Source: Callaeas wilsoni (lineage: Eukaryota > Chordata > Aves > Passeriformes > Callaeidae). Taken from it: a DNA stretch of 64,000 nucleotides. The position numbers and the translations under genes were made by a program. The stretch is from NCBI GenBank assembly GCA_013398955.1, contig VWPU01001245.1:1-64000 (forward strand), given 5' to 3'. Shown here piece after piece: positions 23,101 through 33,700 of this stretch (positions are counted from its first letter, which is position 1; every line of letters starts with the position of its first letter). Below the pieces are notes generated by a model that ran no database searches, was not told the origin of the DNA, and saw only the letters and a program-made list of their open reading frames with translations.

Positions 23101-26100
23101 GTTTTGGTTGGAAGGATCCTTAGAGGCCATCTAGTTCCAACCCCCTGCCATGGGCAGGGATGCCTCTCACCAGATCAGGCTGCTCAGGGCCCCATCCAAC
23201 CTGGCCTTGAACGCTTCCAGGGATTTATAACACTTCCAGGGTTTAAAAAGGAGCCATCAGCAGGAAGGCAGCTCAGTAGTTGACAAGGATGGTACTTCAG
23301 GCATAACTGAAGGGATACAGCCTCTAAGATGATGTCTGTAATTTAAAACTTGCCCAGCCAAATGATTGCTGGATTCAAGGATTTCTGGTTCAGTTTTGAA
23401 TGCATTCGGTCCTTGTGAGGGATCGGACTTGAAACAGCTGAAGGATTCAGGGCAAGGCTTGGAGCTCAAGTGCTTGGTGCCTTTCAGTCAGAATTCTCTC
23501 CACTTCCAGTGCCTCATTCATGGTTTTGTGTCTCCCAGGCGATGATGAGGAGCAGCCAGCCCCTGACAGGCACCAACGGGCGGCGCTGCAAGGAGGACGA
23601 GAAGCTGATTAACGCCACGCTCCGCTCCGGCAGGCGCGGCTTCGTCATCGACACCCGGCCTTTGACTGTTGCCCAGCAGGCCAGGGCCAAAGGAGGGGGC
23701 TTTGAACAAGAAGTCCACTACCCCCAGTGGAGGAGGATTCACAAATACATTGAGAGGTGGGTGAAACCAGGCTCTCCCCTGAGCTCGGCTGTGTTGGCTC
23801 GCACTGGCAGAGCAGCGATACCTCCACAAATTATTTGCTCCTGTAAGAAGAGTTGTGTATCCTGGTTCCTGACAACAGCATTGTGTTCCTTCTGTGGCAA
23901 AACCAGGATACGTGGATGATAAGGAGGTTTTTGGTTTGGTTCCTTGTTCTGAGCAACCTGCTTCAGGTTTCAGCTGTCAGCCATCTCCCTGTGCTGTTTC
24001 TCTTCCTGACCGTCTTTAGCCACACTCCAGCCTTCCTGTGGTCCCCTTTGCCCAGGAAGGAGCAGGTACCTTGCCAGAAAACTTCTGCAGGGGAGGATTT
24101 GTTCTGTGGCTGTCACACTCCACTTACCCAGAGGATTTGTCCAGAGAAGCTGTGGCTGCCCCAGCCCTGGAAGTGTGCAGGGCCAGGCTGGATGGGGCCT
24201 GGAGCAGCCTGGGCTAGTGGAAGGTGTCCCTGCCTGTGGCAGGGGATGGAATGAGATGGGCTTTAAGGTCCTTTCCAACCCAAACCATTCCGTGATTCTG
24301 TGATCCAGTACTTTTCTCTGGACATCTAATATTGTTCAGTCATTTGCAGACAAGTTACTAAATTAAACAGATTTTTGGTCTGGCCTCGTTCAACTTCCCT
24401 TAAGCCTTAATACTGGGGAATCCTACACAGACATGCAGTAATGTTACTGGAGCTGTAGGCCAGCTCTTGAGGAATTAAATAAGGAATTTCCTTTGCTAAT
24501 ACTTGAAGTGTTTGGTTTTGCTTCTAAAGATTTTATGTGAACTTAAATTTGCTGATTATCTTGAAGCATCAGAGAGAGAGAGGAATGAATAAACACAATA
24601 TACAAACACTAAATAATCCATGTCCTCGTTCCTATGTTACTCCTTGTGCTTTCAACAATATTTTCCTTTTCCCAAAGGTTTAATATCCTGCAGGAGAGCT
24701 TCATCAAGCTGGTGGAGGCTTGCAATGACCAGTCACACAACATGGACCGCTGGCTCAGTAAACTGGAAGCTTCCAACTGGCTCACTCACATCAAGGAGCT
24801 GCTGACTGCAGCTTGTCTGGCTGCTCAGTGCATCGACAGGTAAATCTCCTGCAGAAGGTCTTGGGTTTCTCATTCCCTGGTTACTGATTGCTCATTAAAT
24901 AGCTCTGGCAGTATCAATAACTGCCCACCGTGGTCTGGCTCACTTGTGGAGATGGAAGATTCTGTTTCCTCACGGTGGAGGAACGTTCCTCCAATAAATC
25001 AGGAGAAGGGAGGAAATCTCGGCTGAGAAAAGGTTTCGGATCATGTAGTTAAGGCATATTCCTGTGTCTGTTGCAGCCAAGCTGATTTAGAGAGTTTTAT
25101 TGAAGGTTTGGGTTAAAATGGGCCCATGTGAAGTGCTGATACTGGCCTGGAAAAGGAGACACAGAGATGTTGTTTTCTTTTTTTAAGAAGGCTTTTTTTG
25201 GTTTTCAGCTGCAAATTTCCAATACCACACCTGACTTCCAGAGGTTAAAACAATGTCATCTCCTTGTTTTCCCAGGAATTGGTCCAGTGCTTTTTCCCTC
25301 TTACATTTTCATCCCCACAGCCCTATCCAGGCAATCCTGCTCATCCCTTCTAAGTGCTTGTGACCTCTTTTAACCCGACATTTCTTTCACAAATGCTGCT
25401 GACTCAGCTGACTCTTGCTCAGACCTCAGGCTGGAGAGCCAAAGCTCGCTGTCAGGTGCCAGGGTTTGTAAGGCCAGATGCAGGAATCTAAATTTGTTTT
25501 ATCTGTGGCTCTGGGTGGCAAAAGCCCATCCCAAAATTTAGGGAAAACCTAGCTTTTCATGGGAGCTGGGGAATGTGTTCTACAGGCACACAAGCAGCTG
25601 AAATGCAGTCTTGGGTGAATCAGCACTGCTGCATTGAAATGGGAGCTCTGTGCTTTTTAAAAGCTCTGACAGTGCTGGTTTCATTACTGGCTGTGCCAGG
25701 AAAGGATTGCTCTGGATCAATAGTTTTATCTGGAATTCTTTCCTGCAAGCATGTGATGGGAAAGATTGGTGATGAAACCCTTCTGGCTTGTTGGGACAGT
25801 GGCTGATTTCATCATTTTTAACCTCACCTTTGCTTTTTGTGTTTACCTGGAGCCATGGCAGGTCAGTTGCAGGTGCCTGACCTGCCTCACTCGGAGCCTG
25901 GAGGTCAGAGCTGGGCTGACAAGGAGAGTTCTGTTGTATTTTCCATGGGAAGGGAATGGCTGGGACAGATCTTTCAGCATCTTAAAGGCCTGAAAGGTGG
26001 AAGGGGAAAACAGTGTTAGAAAATTAGTGGAGAGAAAGGTGAGGATTAGGTAGGGAAGGAAGGTTTTGATTAAATATTAGGGAGAAGCTCTGTATTATAA

Positions 26101-29100
26101 CACTGGTGAGGCCCTGGCACAGGTTGCCCAGAGAAGCTGTGGTTGCTCCATCCCTGAAAGTGTCCAAGGCCAGGTTGGATGGAGCTTGGAACAACCTGGG
26201 ACAGTGCAAGGTGTCCCTGCCCATGGCAGGGGGTGGAACGGGATGAGTTGCACTTCCAAGCTGTAACTCAGAGGGGTTCCAATCCCAAAGAGTGAGAACC
26301 ACAAAGGACGTCTCGGCGTGCACCTTCTGTCAGTGTGGGAAAGGGTCTGGATTTCCAGACTGCTCAGCAAGACACTGAGCCCTTAGTGATGCAGAGTTCA
26401 GGTTGCTGTTGGTGAGGATCCAGGTGAGATCCATGTGGGATGGGGCTGCAGTGGTGGTAAAGAGGCAGCAAAACCTCAGCATTGTCAACACTGGTGTCTG
26501 TGGGATGTAATGTCATCCCCTGGCATGGGTTCTGCCATTCATGCTCTTAGCCCTTCCCATCTTCTTGTTTCCCAGGGAAGGTGCCTCAGTGTTAGTCCAT
26601 GGCAGTGAAGGAACCGATTCCACACTCCAGGTCACTTCCCTGGCACAGATCATCCTGGATCCAAGGTGCAGGACCATCCGTGGCTTCGAGGCTCTGGTAG
26701 TGAGGGAGTGGCTGCAGGTAAGAAATGCCCCTGGGCAGAGCAACAGCCGCTTCCAGAGACGCTGGGGTTGGGAAATGGCCTGGGAGGCAGCCAACAGGTT
26801 GGGCCTTGTTGCAGCCCTGCTGAGTGAGAGTGTCCTTGGTCCTGAAGAGCGGCATCATTACCCGAGTCATTTGTCCCTCTGCCACTCCTGGGGCCTCTGC
26901 CTCTCGTGGCAGGGTTTTGATTTTGGGGAACTGCCTGTTTTGTGTGCTCAGGGTGAACATCTCTTACCAGGAAGGGTTTGGGTTGGAAGGGGCCTTAAAG
27001 CTCCTCTCGTTCTGATGCCTTGTAGACGCTGCCCTGGAGCAGAGGCTGGGCAGAGTGAAAGGATAAAGGGCAGGGATTTATTGAAAGGCCTTCACAGGGC
27101 ACACCTTGGGCAGTGCAGGAGTCTTGCAGAGACTGCACCCAGGATGGACACAGCCACACGATTTTGGGACAGATATAAGTTTTGTCCATTTGCATATCAG
27201 AGGTTCATTGTCCAATTACAGCTTCAGGCAGTGCAGTCCCTTTCTCCCAGTTTGCTCCCCCCCAACTCACTTTTGTTTCCATTTCTCGGGGCCTGAAACA
27301 GTGAGGTGTCCTTGATTCTCAGGCCTAGAGAGGAATTGTTGTGTCTGACCAAAATGGGAAAAGCAGTAGCTAACACTCTACACAGAGCTCAGAGTTACAC
27401 ACTAAAGAACTGCAGGGTTACAAACATACGAAAGTATAAAAGCTAAACTCCTAAGGCATCAGTTCCAACCCCGTGCCATGGGCAGGGACACCTTCCACTG
27501 GACCAGGTTTCACCTCTTCCATTTCATTAAAGAAAACTGTTCAGACTAAACCACAAAACCTGGCTTGTGCTCTTTGTACCTTGGCAGTCTGGTCCTGCAG
27601 TGCAGCCACCCCAGCTTGTTCCTGCCCACATTCTCTGATCAAACACAGCCTCAGAAAGGCAGGGAAATTGGTCACAGAATCACAAAACCATTTAGGCTGG
27701 AAAATACCTTTAAGATTGTCAAGTCCAACCATCCCCCACCACTCATCCCTGTCCCAAGTGCCACATCCATGTAATTTTTAGATCTCTCAAAGGACAGGGA
27801 CTCCACAACTGCCCTGGGCAGCTGTGCCGGGGCTGGACAACCCTTTTCCATGAAGAAATTTTCTCTAACAGCCAATCTAAACCTCCCCTGGTGCGACTTG
27901 AGGCCATTTCCTCTCATCCTGTCCCTGTGCCCTGGGAGCAGAGCCTGACCCCCCCCGGCTGCCCCCTCCTGCCAGGGAGTTGTGCAGAGCCAGAAGGTCC
28001 CCCCTCAGCCTCCTTTTCTCCAGGCTGAGCCCCTTTCCCAGCTCCCTCAGCTGCTCCTGGTGCTCCAGCCCCTTCCAGCTCCGTTCCCTTCCCTGGACAC
28101 ACTCCAGCCCCTCAGGGTCTCTCCTGTCAGGGCAGGCCCCAAACAGAATCCCAGATCTGAGGTGGCCCAGCTGTGCCAGCACAGAGGGGTAATGGTTACT
28201 AACAGCTCGTTCCTGGCTGCCTGAGCAGTTGCATGGACAGAACGTGTTCTGGAGTGTTTTCCCCACATGGCCTCACATCCCATTCCTTTGTGTGTGATGC
28301 TGTCTCTGATTCCCACCAGGCTGGCCACCCTTTCCAGCAGCGCTGTGCCCAGTCAGCCTATTCCAACAGCAAACAGAAGTGGGAGGCCCCGGTGTTCCTG
28401 CTCTTTTTGGAATGTGTGTGGCAAATCCATCGGCAGTTCCCCTGCTCCTTTGAGTTCAATGAGCAGTTCCTCATCATGCTGTTTGAGCACGCCTACGCTT
28501 CCCAGTTCGGGACTTTCCTGGGAAACAACGAAAATGAAAGGTTGGTCAGGGTGCTTGACTTGAATCCTTTAAATGTTGGGCTGAATTTGACTAAAAGAAG
28601 GTCCCAGAATGATGGAGTAATTTGGGTTGGAAGGAACCTTAGAGATCACCTCATTCCAGCCCCCTGCTCTGGGCAGGGACACCTTCCTTCCACTATCCCA
28701 GATTGCTCCAAGCCCTGTCCAACCTGGCCAAAAATCTCCACCCATCCCCAGTTTATTCACTTTCTTACACAGAAACTCTTCCATGAAGGAATAACCAGCT
28801 GGAGTTTGATGTGAGTCACAGCTGTGGGAAGCAGACTTGTCCATGCAGGCCTGGAAGAGAAGGTCGAGGCAGGCAGAGGCCACAGCTGACAACTCTGTCC
28901 CTCACCTGTGAGGAAGGAACGTGACTCTGTAGCCTGGTGGTCCTGACTCCCCCAGGGGCAGCCCTGAGTGGGGCTGCTGGGAGTGGTAAACTGGGGGAAG
29001 GGCTGGAGCTTCCCACAGCTGCCAGAAAGGTTTGGATTCCTGTTTGGAGCTTGGCAGTTCTGCCCTCAGGACTCCTTGCTCCAGTAAGGCCATGGCTGAG

Positions 29101-30776
29101 GGTCTCCTGCTGGACTGAAGGCCACTGGACAGGAAGGGAAAAACAGAAGGGATATTCCAGAGAAAGAAGGCAATTTAAAGCTTCCTGTAAACCTCTGTGT
29201 CCTAAAGTAATCTGGGCTTAGAAGAGACTCTGCTGCCTTCTGCAGGGCTGCTGAACCAGTCATCTGCAAAACCAAGTTAGACTTGAAACCAATAAGCTGA
29301 AATTTGGAGGAGTATTGAATGTTACGTGTAATAACCTGCCTGTCACATCTGAGCACGTCAGCCCGGGAGCACAGACAGGGGTTGAAGTCTGATGTTAAAC
29401 TTGTGCTGTCTGAAGCATTCACAGGAGTGGTGAATCTCCGGCCTGGCTGGCAGTTCAATTTGCTAGTGCAGGCAGAATGAGATTTGCTGGAATCTGAGGC
29501 ACGGGGATCCCTGTGTAACTGCTGGAGGTGGGGTTGCCCCAGGAAAACGGTGCTGCTTGCTCCGTGTGCTCAGTTCCTTCCTGCCACCAGAGGGACCTGC
29601 CAGACGTGCCCGTTGCAGCAATAACGCTGCTTTTACGTGCTCTGGAATTCCATTTCCAGCCTTCCCTGATGCAGCCCTGCCCCACCTCACAGCTCTGCCT
29701 TATCACGGGAGCCTGATCCCTTTCCAAACCTGGCACTCAAACCACAGTGGGGAGGTGACTGATTCTTCAGCTGGACAGCAGGCAGCCAACTTACAAGTGT
29801 TGTGTTTCCCCATCTTTTATTCAAAACAAATTGTAATCAGCCAGGTTGAGTAAATTGCTTTGGGTTTACACCCTGTGCCATGATGGTGAAAGGTACCGAA
29901 GGGATTGGCTTGAATTATGTGGGGGAGTGGCACACGGAAAAACTCGAGGCTGTGTGGTTCTGACAGCAGGAGCCTTTACAGACCCAAGTGTATAAAGCTG
30001 ACTTGTTCCTGTGGGTTTCTTAGGGCTAAACTGAAGCTGCCTCAGAAGACCATGTCCCTCTGGTCCTGGGTGAACAGGCCTGATGAGCTGAGCAGGTTCC
30101 AGAACCCTCTTTATGAGGCCAACAGCCTTGTCATCTGGCCCTCCGTGGCCCCGCAGAGCCTGCAGCTCTGGGAAGGTGAGCCAGGTTTGCTTTCCCTGTT
30201 GCAGGCAATATCTCGTTTGTGATTATTTGTCAGACTTCATTACTGACCTTTCTGGAGAATCCATGTGCAGTGAGTTCCCTGCTGCAGAAACTTTCCCCAT
30301 CCCATGGGTGCTGAAGAGTTCCTGACAGAGACACAAGCAGGCTGCCATGGCAGAGTGGAGACTGAAAATTGAGTGGTCTGATAAGTATGTGAGGACAACA
30401 GGAATGAAACCCTCTCATTTTTATTTTATTAAGCCTGTTTGATAGAATGGTGAACTTGGAGAGGAGGGGGGAAGCCATTTAGGGGGGAGGGAGAGGGAAG
30501 AAAATGTGAACTGTGTGTACCTGACTTGAGAGCTGCTGGAATGTGAACAACCTTCGTGAATTCCTCCTTGTTTCAAGAAACTCTTGTGACCTGCATGTCT
30601 CTGGGCTTCCAGGTGTCTTCCTGCGGTGGAACAGGCCTTCCAAATTCCTGGAGGAAGCCGAAGAAGAAAGGATCAACATTATCAAGTACAACAAGGAGCT
30701 GCAGGCCAAGGTGAACGCGCTGAGGCGGCAGCTGGCAGAGATGGAGACGGATGAGGAGGCGCAGGAGGAGCCCTGA
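13990..30776 (+). CDS. MTMR9: Myotubularin-related protein 9 (catalytically inactive), whole coding span, 10 exons
   Basis: Coding exons are 13990-14174, 15675-15783, 16090-16215, 21755-21928, 23539-23756, 24678-24839, 26576-26717, 28320-28540, 30024-30175 and 30613-30776. Every intron is GT-AG, the phases match, and the joined length is 1,653 nt (550 residues plus stop). The human family member is about 549 residues; the extra residue here appears to be a second Arg near residue 42. The order is an N-terminal PH-GRAM domain (about 4-99), a myotubularin phosphatase-like domain (about 123-498) and a C-terminal Glu/Lys-rich coiled coil (about 508-542). At residues 333-341 the loop reads HGSEGTDST, where active members have HCSDGWDRT, so both the Cys nucleophile (Gly334) and the Arg (Ser340) are gone. 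Known role of the family member: it binds and stimulates MTMR6/7/8, which hydrolyse PI3P and PI(3,5)P2. I chose the ATG at 13990 by family match; the frame stays open upstream, but without a family-like sequence. Confidence 0.97.
14330..14532 (+). repeat. CR1 LINE 3' end in MTMR9 intron 1
   Basis: gggggaggttcaggttgggc, tttcttcgcagga, ctcgatgatccttttccaac. CpG-rich, as expected next to a CpG-rich promoter. Confidence 0.85.
14533..15380. other. MTMR9 intron 1, unique part
   Basis: T-rich intronic sequence with no recognised element. Confidence 0.5.
15381..15449 (-). repeat. CR1 LINE fragment in MTMR9 intron 1
   Basis: aacctggcctcggacacttc ... cttctctgggcctccc. Confidence 0.82.
15675..15783 (+). 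CDS. MTMR9: MTMR9 coding exon 2 (PH-GRAM)
   Basis: The acceptor is TGTAG at 15674. The first base completes Arg62, and residues 63-98 follow (FMGSLGTIVIKCKDL and onward to CLNIASSIE). The donor is GAG|GTGAGG. Length is 109 nt, phase 2 to 0. Confidence 0.96.
15940..16071 (+). repeat. CR1 LINE 3' end in MTMR9 intron 2
   Basis: gcttggagcaacctggggta ... ctgtgattccatgg. It ends 18 bases before exon 3. Confidence 0.9.
16090..16215 (+). CDS. MTMR9: MTMR9 coding exon 3 (end of PH-GRAM and linker)
   Basis: Encodes residues 99-140, including the family segment TLMYPFFYRPMFEV. The acceptor CACAG lies at 16085-16089, only 18 bases after a CR1 tail. The donor is GTG|GTGAGT. Length is 126 nt, phase 0 to 0. 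Confidence 0.96.
16216..18112. other. MTMR9 intron 3, first part
   Basis: AT-rich unique intron sequence with a T-run at about 16,974-16,990. Nothing else recognised. Confidence 0.5.
18113..18297. repeat. Degenerate pyrimidine tract flanking the 26-bp satellite
   Basis: Almost pure C/T with irregular units such as TTTCCCTTTCTCCCC. It looks like the ancestral or decayed edge of the regular array that follows. Confidence 0.85.
18298..18818. repeat. 26-bp homopyrimidine tandem satellite, about 20 copies
   Basis: The unit is CC TTT CCCCC followed by 16 T. It repeats every 26 bp from 18298 to 18792 essentially without change; the last unit is 27 bp. It lies in MTMR9 intron 3. Older, more varied C/T units run from about 18,113 to 18,297 upstream, and a short C/T tail reaches 18,834. 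The long open frames over it (Phe/Pro/Leu on +, Lys/Gly on -) are artefacts of base composition. Confidence 0.97.
18835..21754. other. MTMR9 intron 3, second part
   Basis: Unique intron sequence apart from the 92-bp duplication at 19727-19905. No CR1 recognised. Confidence 0.5.
19727..19905. repeat. 92-bp-period tandem duplication in MTMR9 intron 3
   Basis: 19727-19813 and 19819-19905 are the same 87 bases with one mismatch, separated by 5 bp. The near identity points to a recent duplication. Confidence 0.93.
21755..21928 (+). CDS. MTMR9: MTMR9 coding exon 4 (start of phosphatase-like domain)
   Basis: Encodes residues 141-198, including NEWRLSCVNKEFSVCPSYPP and FRHGGRFPVLSYYHKKNGM. The acceptor is TTTTCAG and the donor is ATG|GTGAGC. 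It follows the longest intron of the gene (5,539 bp), which carries the 26-bp pyrimidine satellite. Confidence 0.97.
21929..23082. other. MTMR9 intron 4, unique part
   Basis: Unique intron sequence with no recognised element. Confidence 0.5.
23083..23226 (-). repeat. CR1 LINE 3' fragment in MTMR9 intron 4
   Basis: cacagaatcacagggtggtt ... cctggccttgaacgcttcca. Confidence 0.88.
23539..23756 (+). CDS. MTMR9: MTMR9 coding exon 5
   Basis: Encodes residues 199-270 plus two bases of Arg271, including SQPLTGTNGRRCKEDEKLI and QWRRIHKYIE. The acceptor is CTCCCAG and the donor is AG|GTGGGT. Length is 218 nt. Confidence 0.97.
24138..24305 (+). repeat. CR1 LINE 3' end in MTMR9 intron 5
   Basis: gtccagagaagctgtggctg ... 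ccattccgtgattctgtgat. Confidence 0.9.
24678..24839 (+). CDS. MTMR9: MTMR9 coding exon 6
   Basis: Encodes residues 272-324 with split Arg codons at both ends, including LVEACNDQSHNMDRWLSKLE and AACLAAQCID. The acceptor is CCAAAG and the donor is AG|GTAAAT. Length is 162 nt. Confidence 0.97.
24840..26049. other. MTMR9 intron 6, unique part
   Basis: Unique intron sequence with no recognised element. Confidence 0.5.
26050..26252 (+). repeat. CR1 LINE fragment in MTMR9 intron 6
   Basis: tggtgaggccctggcacagg ... gggtggaacgggatgag. The usual ttctgtgattc tail is missing. Confidence 0.88.
26576..26717 (+). CDS. MTMR9: MTMR9 coding exon 7 (dead active-site loop)
   Basis: Encodes residues 326-372. 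It holds the degenerate P-loop HGSEGTDST at 333-341, then LQVTSLAQIILDP and REWLQ. The acceptor is TTCCCAG and the donor is CAG|GTAAGA. The missing Cys and Arg are a family trait, not local decay, because the frame around them is intact. Confidence 0.97.
26969..27012 (-). repeat. CR1 fragment, 3' part, left of LTR insertion
   Basis: Reads GGTTTGGGTTGGAAGGGGCC and onward to CTCGTTC, then stops at the solo LTR. The element resumes at 27462. Confidence 0.85.
27013..27461 (-). mobile_element. Solo LTR of an endogenous retrovirus (copy 1), MTMR9 intron 7
   Basis: 449 bp, bounded by perfect inverted ends TGATGCCTT / AAGGCATCA and a 4-bp target duplication GTTC (27009-27012 and 27462-27465). It shares roughly nine in ten bases with 48396-48845. 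No internal viral genes lie beside it. I set the orientation to minus because AATAAA (complement of 27077-27082) and an upstream TATA-like TTATATC read on that strand. It interrupts a minus-strand CR1. The 4-bp duplication fits an ERV1-type integrase. Confidence 0.9.
27462..27512 (-). repeat. CR1 fragment, continuation right of LTR insertion
   Basis: GTTCCAACCCCGTGCCATGG continues exactly where the piece ending at 27012 stops, with GTTC duplicated. Confidence 0.85.
27672..28188 (-). repeat. CR1 LINE 3' end in MTMR9 intron 7
   Basis: gtcacagaatcacaaaacca, gaagaaattttctctaacag, cctcctttt(ct)ccaggctgag and ggacacactccagcccctca: a long 3' UTR/ORF2-end copy. Confidence 0.92.
28320..28540 (+). CDS. 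MTMR9: MTMR9 coding exon 8
   Basis: Encodes residues 373-445 plus two bases of Arg446, including AGHPFQQRCAQSAY and MLFEHAYASQFGTFLGNN. The acceptor is CACCAG. The donor AAAG|GTTGGT is the weakest in the gene, but the frame and the next exon support it. Confidence 0.95.
28602..28730 (-). repeat. CR1 LINE 3' fragment in MTMR9 intron 8
   Basis: cccagaatgatggagtaatt ... agccctgtccaacctggcc. It starts about 60 bp after the exon 8 donor. Confidence 0.88.
28731..30023. other. MTMR9 intron 8, unique part
   Basis: Unique intron sequence with no recognised element. Confidence 0.5.
30024..30175 (+). CDS. MTMR9: MTMR9 coding exon 9
   Basis: Encodes residues 447-496 plus the first base of Gly497, including KTMSLWSWVNRP and LVIWPSVAPQSLQLWEG. 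The acceptor is TTCTTAG and the donor is GAAG|GTGAGC. Length is 152 nt. Confidence 0.96.
30613..30776 (+). CDS. MTMR9: MTMR9 coding exon 10 (coiled coil and stop)
   Basis: Encodes residues 498-550, then TGA at 30774-30776. The Glu/Lys-rich run NIIKYNKELQAKVNALRRQL is the heptad-like coiled coil that, in the family, mediates pairing with other myotubularins. The acceptor is CTTCCAG. Confidence 0.96.
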
Positions 30777-33700
30777 GCTGGGCTTTGCCTCAGGCCTTTG
30801 CTTTCCCCTTGACACCGAGGAAGAAACATGGAAAGTGCATGTTTTGCTGAGCCCTTGGGTACAGCTGACCCTCCCACTGCTGAACCCTTCACTCCATGAA
30901 CCTCCCTGCTTCTTGGGGAGGGATTTTTGTTTTGTTTACAGAAGACACGGCTGGGCACAGTGTCCCCTCTTGGCAGCTTTTCTGTCTCAGAATTGGGTAC
31001 AGTGTCAGCAGAAGCTGGAACTCTTTACCTCCGACTGTGTGGATGACCAGGATGGGCCAAGAGACAGGATGTCTCCCAATTTATTTTGGACTTTTTCTGG
31101 TTTTGTTGAACACTCACAGGATTAGAATACAGAGTTCCATATAGATAGGTAAAGGCATTTTGTCTGGAAGCACCTTTTCTCTCCAAGAGTAGGTAAGGCA
31201 GCTTAATTCTTTAATTTCCTAGGAAAACCAGAAATCGTTAAAATGAAATTACAGGTTCTGCCAGTCTACACAATACTCTTAGTAGCCTTCACATCTAACA
31301 CTTGGGTTTTTGTGTTCAGCATTGGCTCGGGAGCAGAGAGTTAAATACCAAACCAGAGCAAGACATTTCAGTGCAATACAGAATTGAAGGAGGGATTCTG
31401 CTGCTAATGTTTAAGCCATTACCTTTAGGTGGAATTGTCCCTCGTGGACAAAGATCTCCTATGGAGTAACAAACTTTTTTTATTCTACCTGGAAAACAAA
31501 AAAGGTTTAGTAGTTGGTGGGGGTGTTCGCTTGCAGAACAGGGCTCAGAGCTGTCCTTTAAACCAGAGCCAAGCTGCCTTCTTGGAAATTCCAACCCCCC
31601 CTGGCTGGGTTTGGACACCTGGCCAGGTTCACAGCATTGCCAGGGTGCGGGAGCAGCACTTCATGTACAGCTCAACAGAACACTTTGGTTGCACCTGATG
31701 TGCTTTTCCTTCTTGTGCTCTTATGCCCATCTTGTGAAACCTCAAAAGCAGAAGCTGGAAGTTCAGGTGACCTCACAGATCTGCTGCAGATGAAGGGGCC
31801 ATCACACTACAAAAAAATATTAAGAGTTTAGATGATTTGTAGCTGCTAAAACTGCTTAAAGACTTTAGGGATAAGCTTTTTCCCATTTATCTTTGTATTT
31901 TGTAGCTGCTCTTTCTGTTTCTGTGGCTTCAGTCTGCTTTTTATAAAATCAGCATTCTCTCTAGCGATTTTTTTTTTCTCCTTTAAAAAGACAGGTAGGA
32001 GTGGGTCTGAAATACTCACTGAGGCATTTTTTCAGCTTGATTCCATGGGTAGCTGTACAGGACTGGGAAAAGTTGAATTAACAGCAGCCCATGTGGCTGG
32101 GATTATCCAGAAAAGAGCTTCCTGTTAGCCTGGAATGAGCTGACTCGTTCATTCTGCTGGAATGAGCGGAGCTGCAGTAGGTCAGTGGTGTGATCCCTCT
32201 GAAAACTGTCGAGCTTCCAAGTTTATGGAATGATGCTGCCTTTATTTAAAAGCCACTTCACATAGATCCGTGTGAAAATGCAGGATCTGTAGTTGTAGAA
32301 GTAGCTGAGGAGGAACCTGCAAAAATCATGTAGCCACTACATATAAGAAAATTCTATAACCAAGGAAATGATATAAAATTACGTGATAGTGGTCAAGTGC
32401 TACCTTAATGCCTTTTGTTCAGTCCTATTTCTTTAACTATTTCCTTCTTGCCTAAGCTAAACTCAGCCCTGAAGTCCTCTGGCTTAAAAAATAACAAGAT
32501 CGCTTTTAAACCATTGCTCACTTATGGCAGAAAAGTGATTTCCCTTGCTTGAAATGCCAATTTCTTTTTAGGTTTGGAGCCTTTTTCCCTAAATCCAGTC
32601 TGACACAGGGAATGCTGCTCAGGGTGGCTGGGGATCTGATCTGCGTGACAGGGGAGGCACAACTGGGCTGTTCCCTCCTCCAAACCTGGAGATTCCTCTG
32701 GTTATGTTGCTCATATAAGCCCTTAAAATGATTGTTCACCCGTTAAAATGATGTCTTTGGGATCTGCACCTGCCCGGGTGGTGTTTCCCGACCCCATTCA
32801 GAATTTCTCCATCTGAAATCCATTCTCCCCAGCCAGATGGGAAGGATTCAGAAGGCACTGTTTTCCCTGTAATAGACTATACATAAAACACTCCTAAAGG
32901 TTATGCAATTCCCTGACACAGTAATTATAGATTGAGCTAAATAATAGAGAAGCAGAGAGGGTTTTTTCGGGTCTAATTGCCTGGCTGCTCCAGCCTCTCC
33001 TGCAAACTGCAGGCATCTGAGGAAATTGGGAAACCAGCTGTGACAGCCAACAAAAGGCAGCACATTCCCTCTGAGCTGGCATTAATTTCAGCCTCCACTT
33101 GTGTTGCATCCACGCCCAGGTGCTGTGTGTGCCTTGGGAACGTGGATCCTGGGAACGTGTGCCTTCCTGTGGCCGTGCTGGTGCCCTTCTGAGCAGCCCC
33201 TGCAGCTTATTCCACAATTCCTGGGCCGGGCAGTCCCTGCACACGTTCTGCAGCCCAGGCCTGGGAGGGCCCGGGAGGTGGAGTGGGACAAGCCGTGGGG
33301 TGGTGTCGGTGCTCCTGGGACAGGACAGCTCCCAGAGCTCTCCTGCCACGCCGCTTCCACATTTCCATCGAGCTTTTCCATTCCCAGTGCTCCCCAGGCT
33401 CACGGCAGAACGCTCCCATTCTTTGCTTTGCTGCTTGCCTGCCCTGTTTAATCACAGGTTTAGTATCGGTGGTGGGCTGGCTCCCTCTCTGGGGGATCCC
33501 TGTCCCGTGAAATCCTGTTTGCAGATTCCCTGTGTCTTCCTGAGCTGGGGCAGTGCCCGGCTCTGGCTGCTCCCTGTGCCGCTGCCTTACGCCCTCACTG
33601 CCACCCCGCTCCTGCTCTTTTGCACACACTCTTTGTAACAAGCTGGACACTGAAAGCCCCATCTCCAAATTTTGGGGGCAATCCACGAGGACACTCTGCC

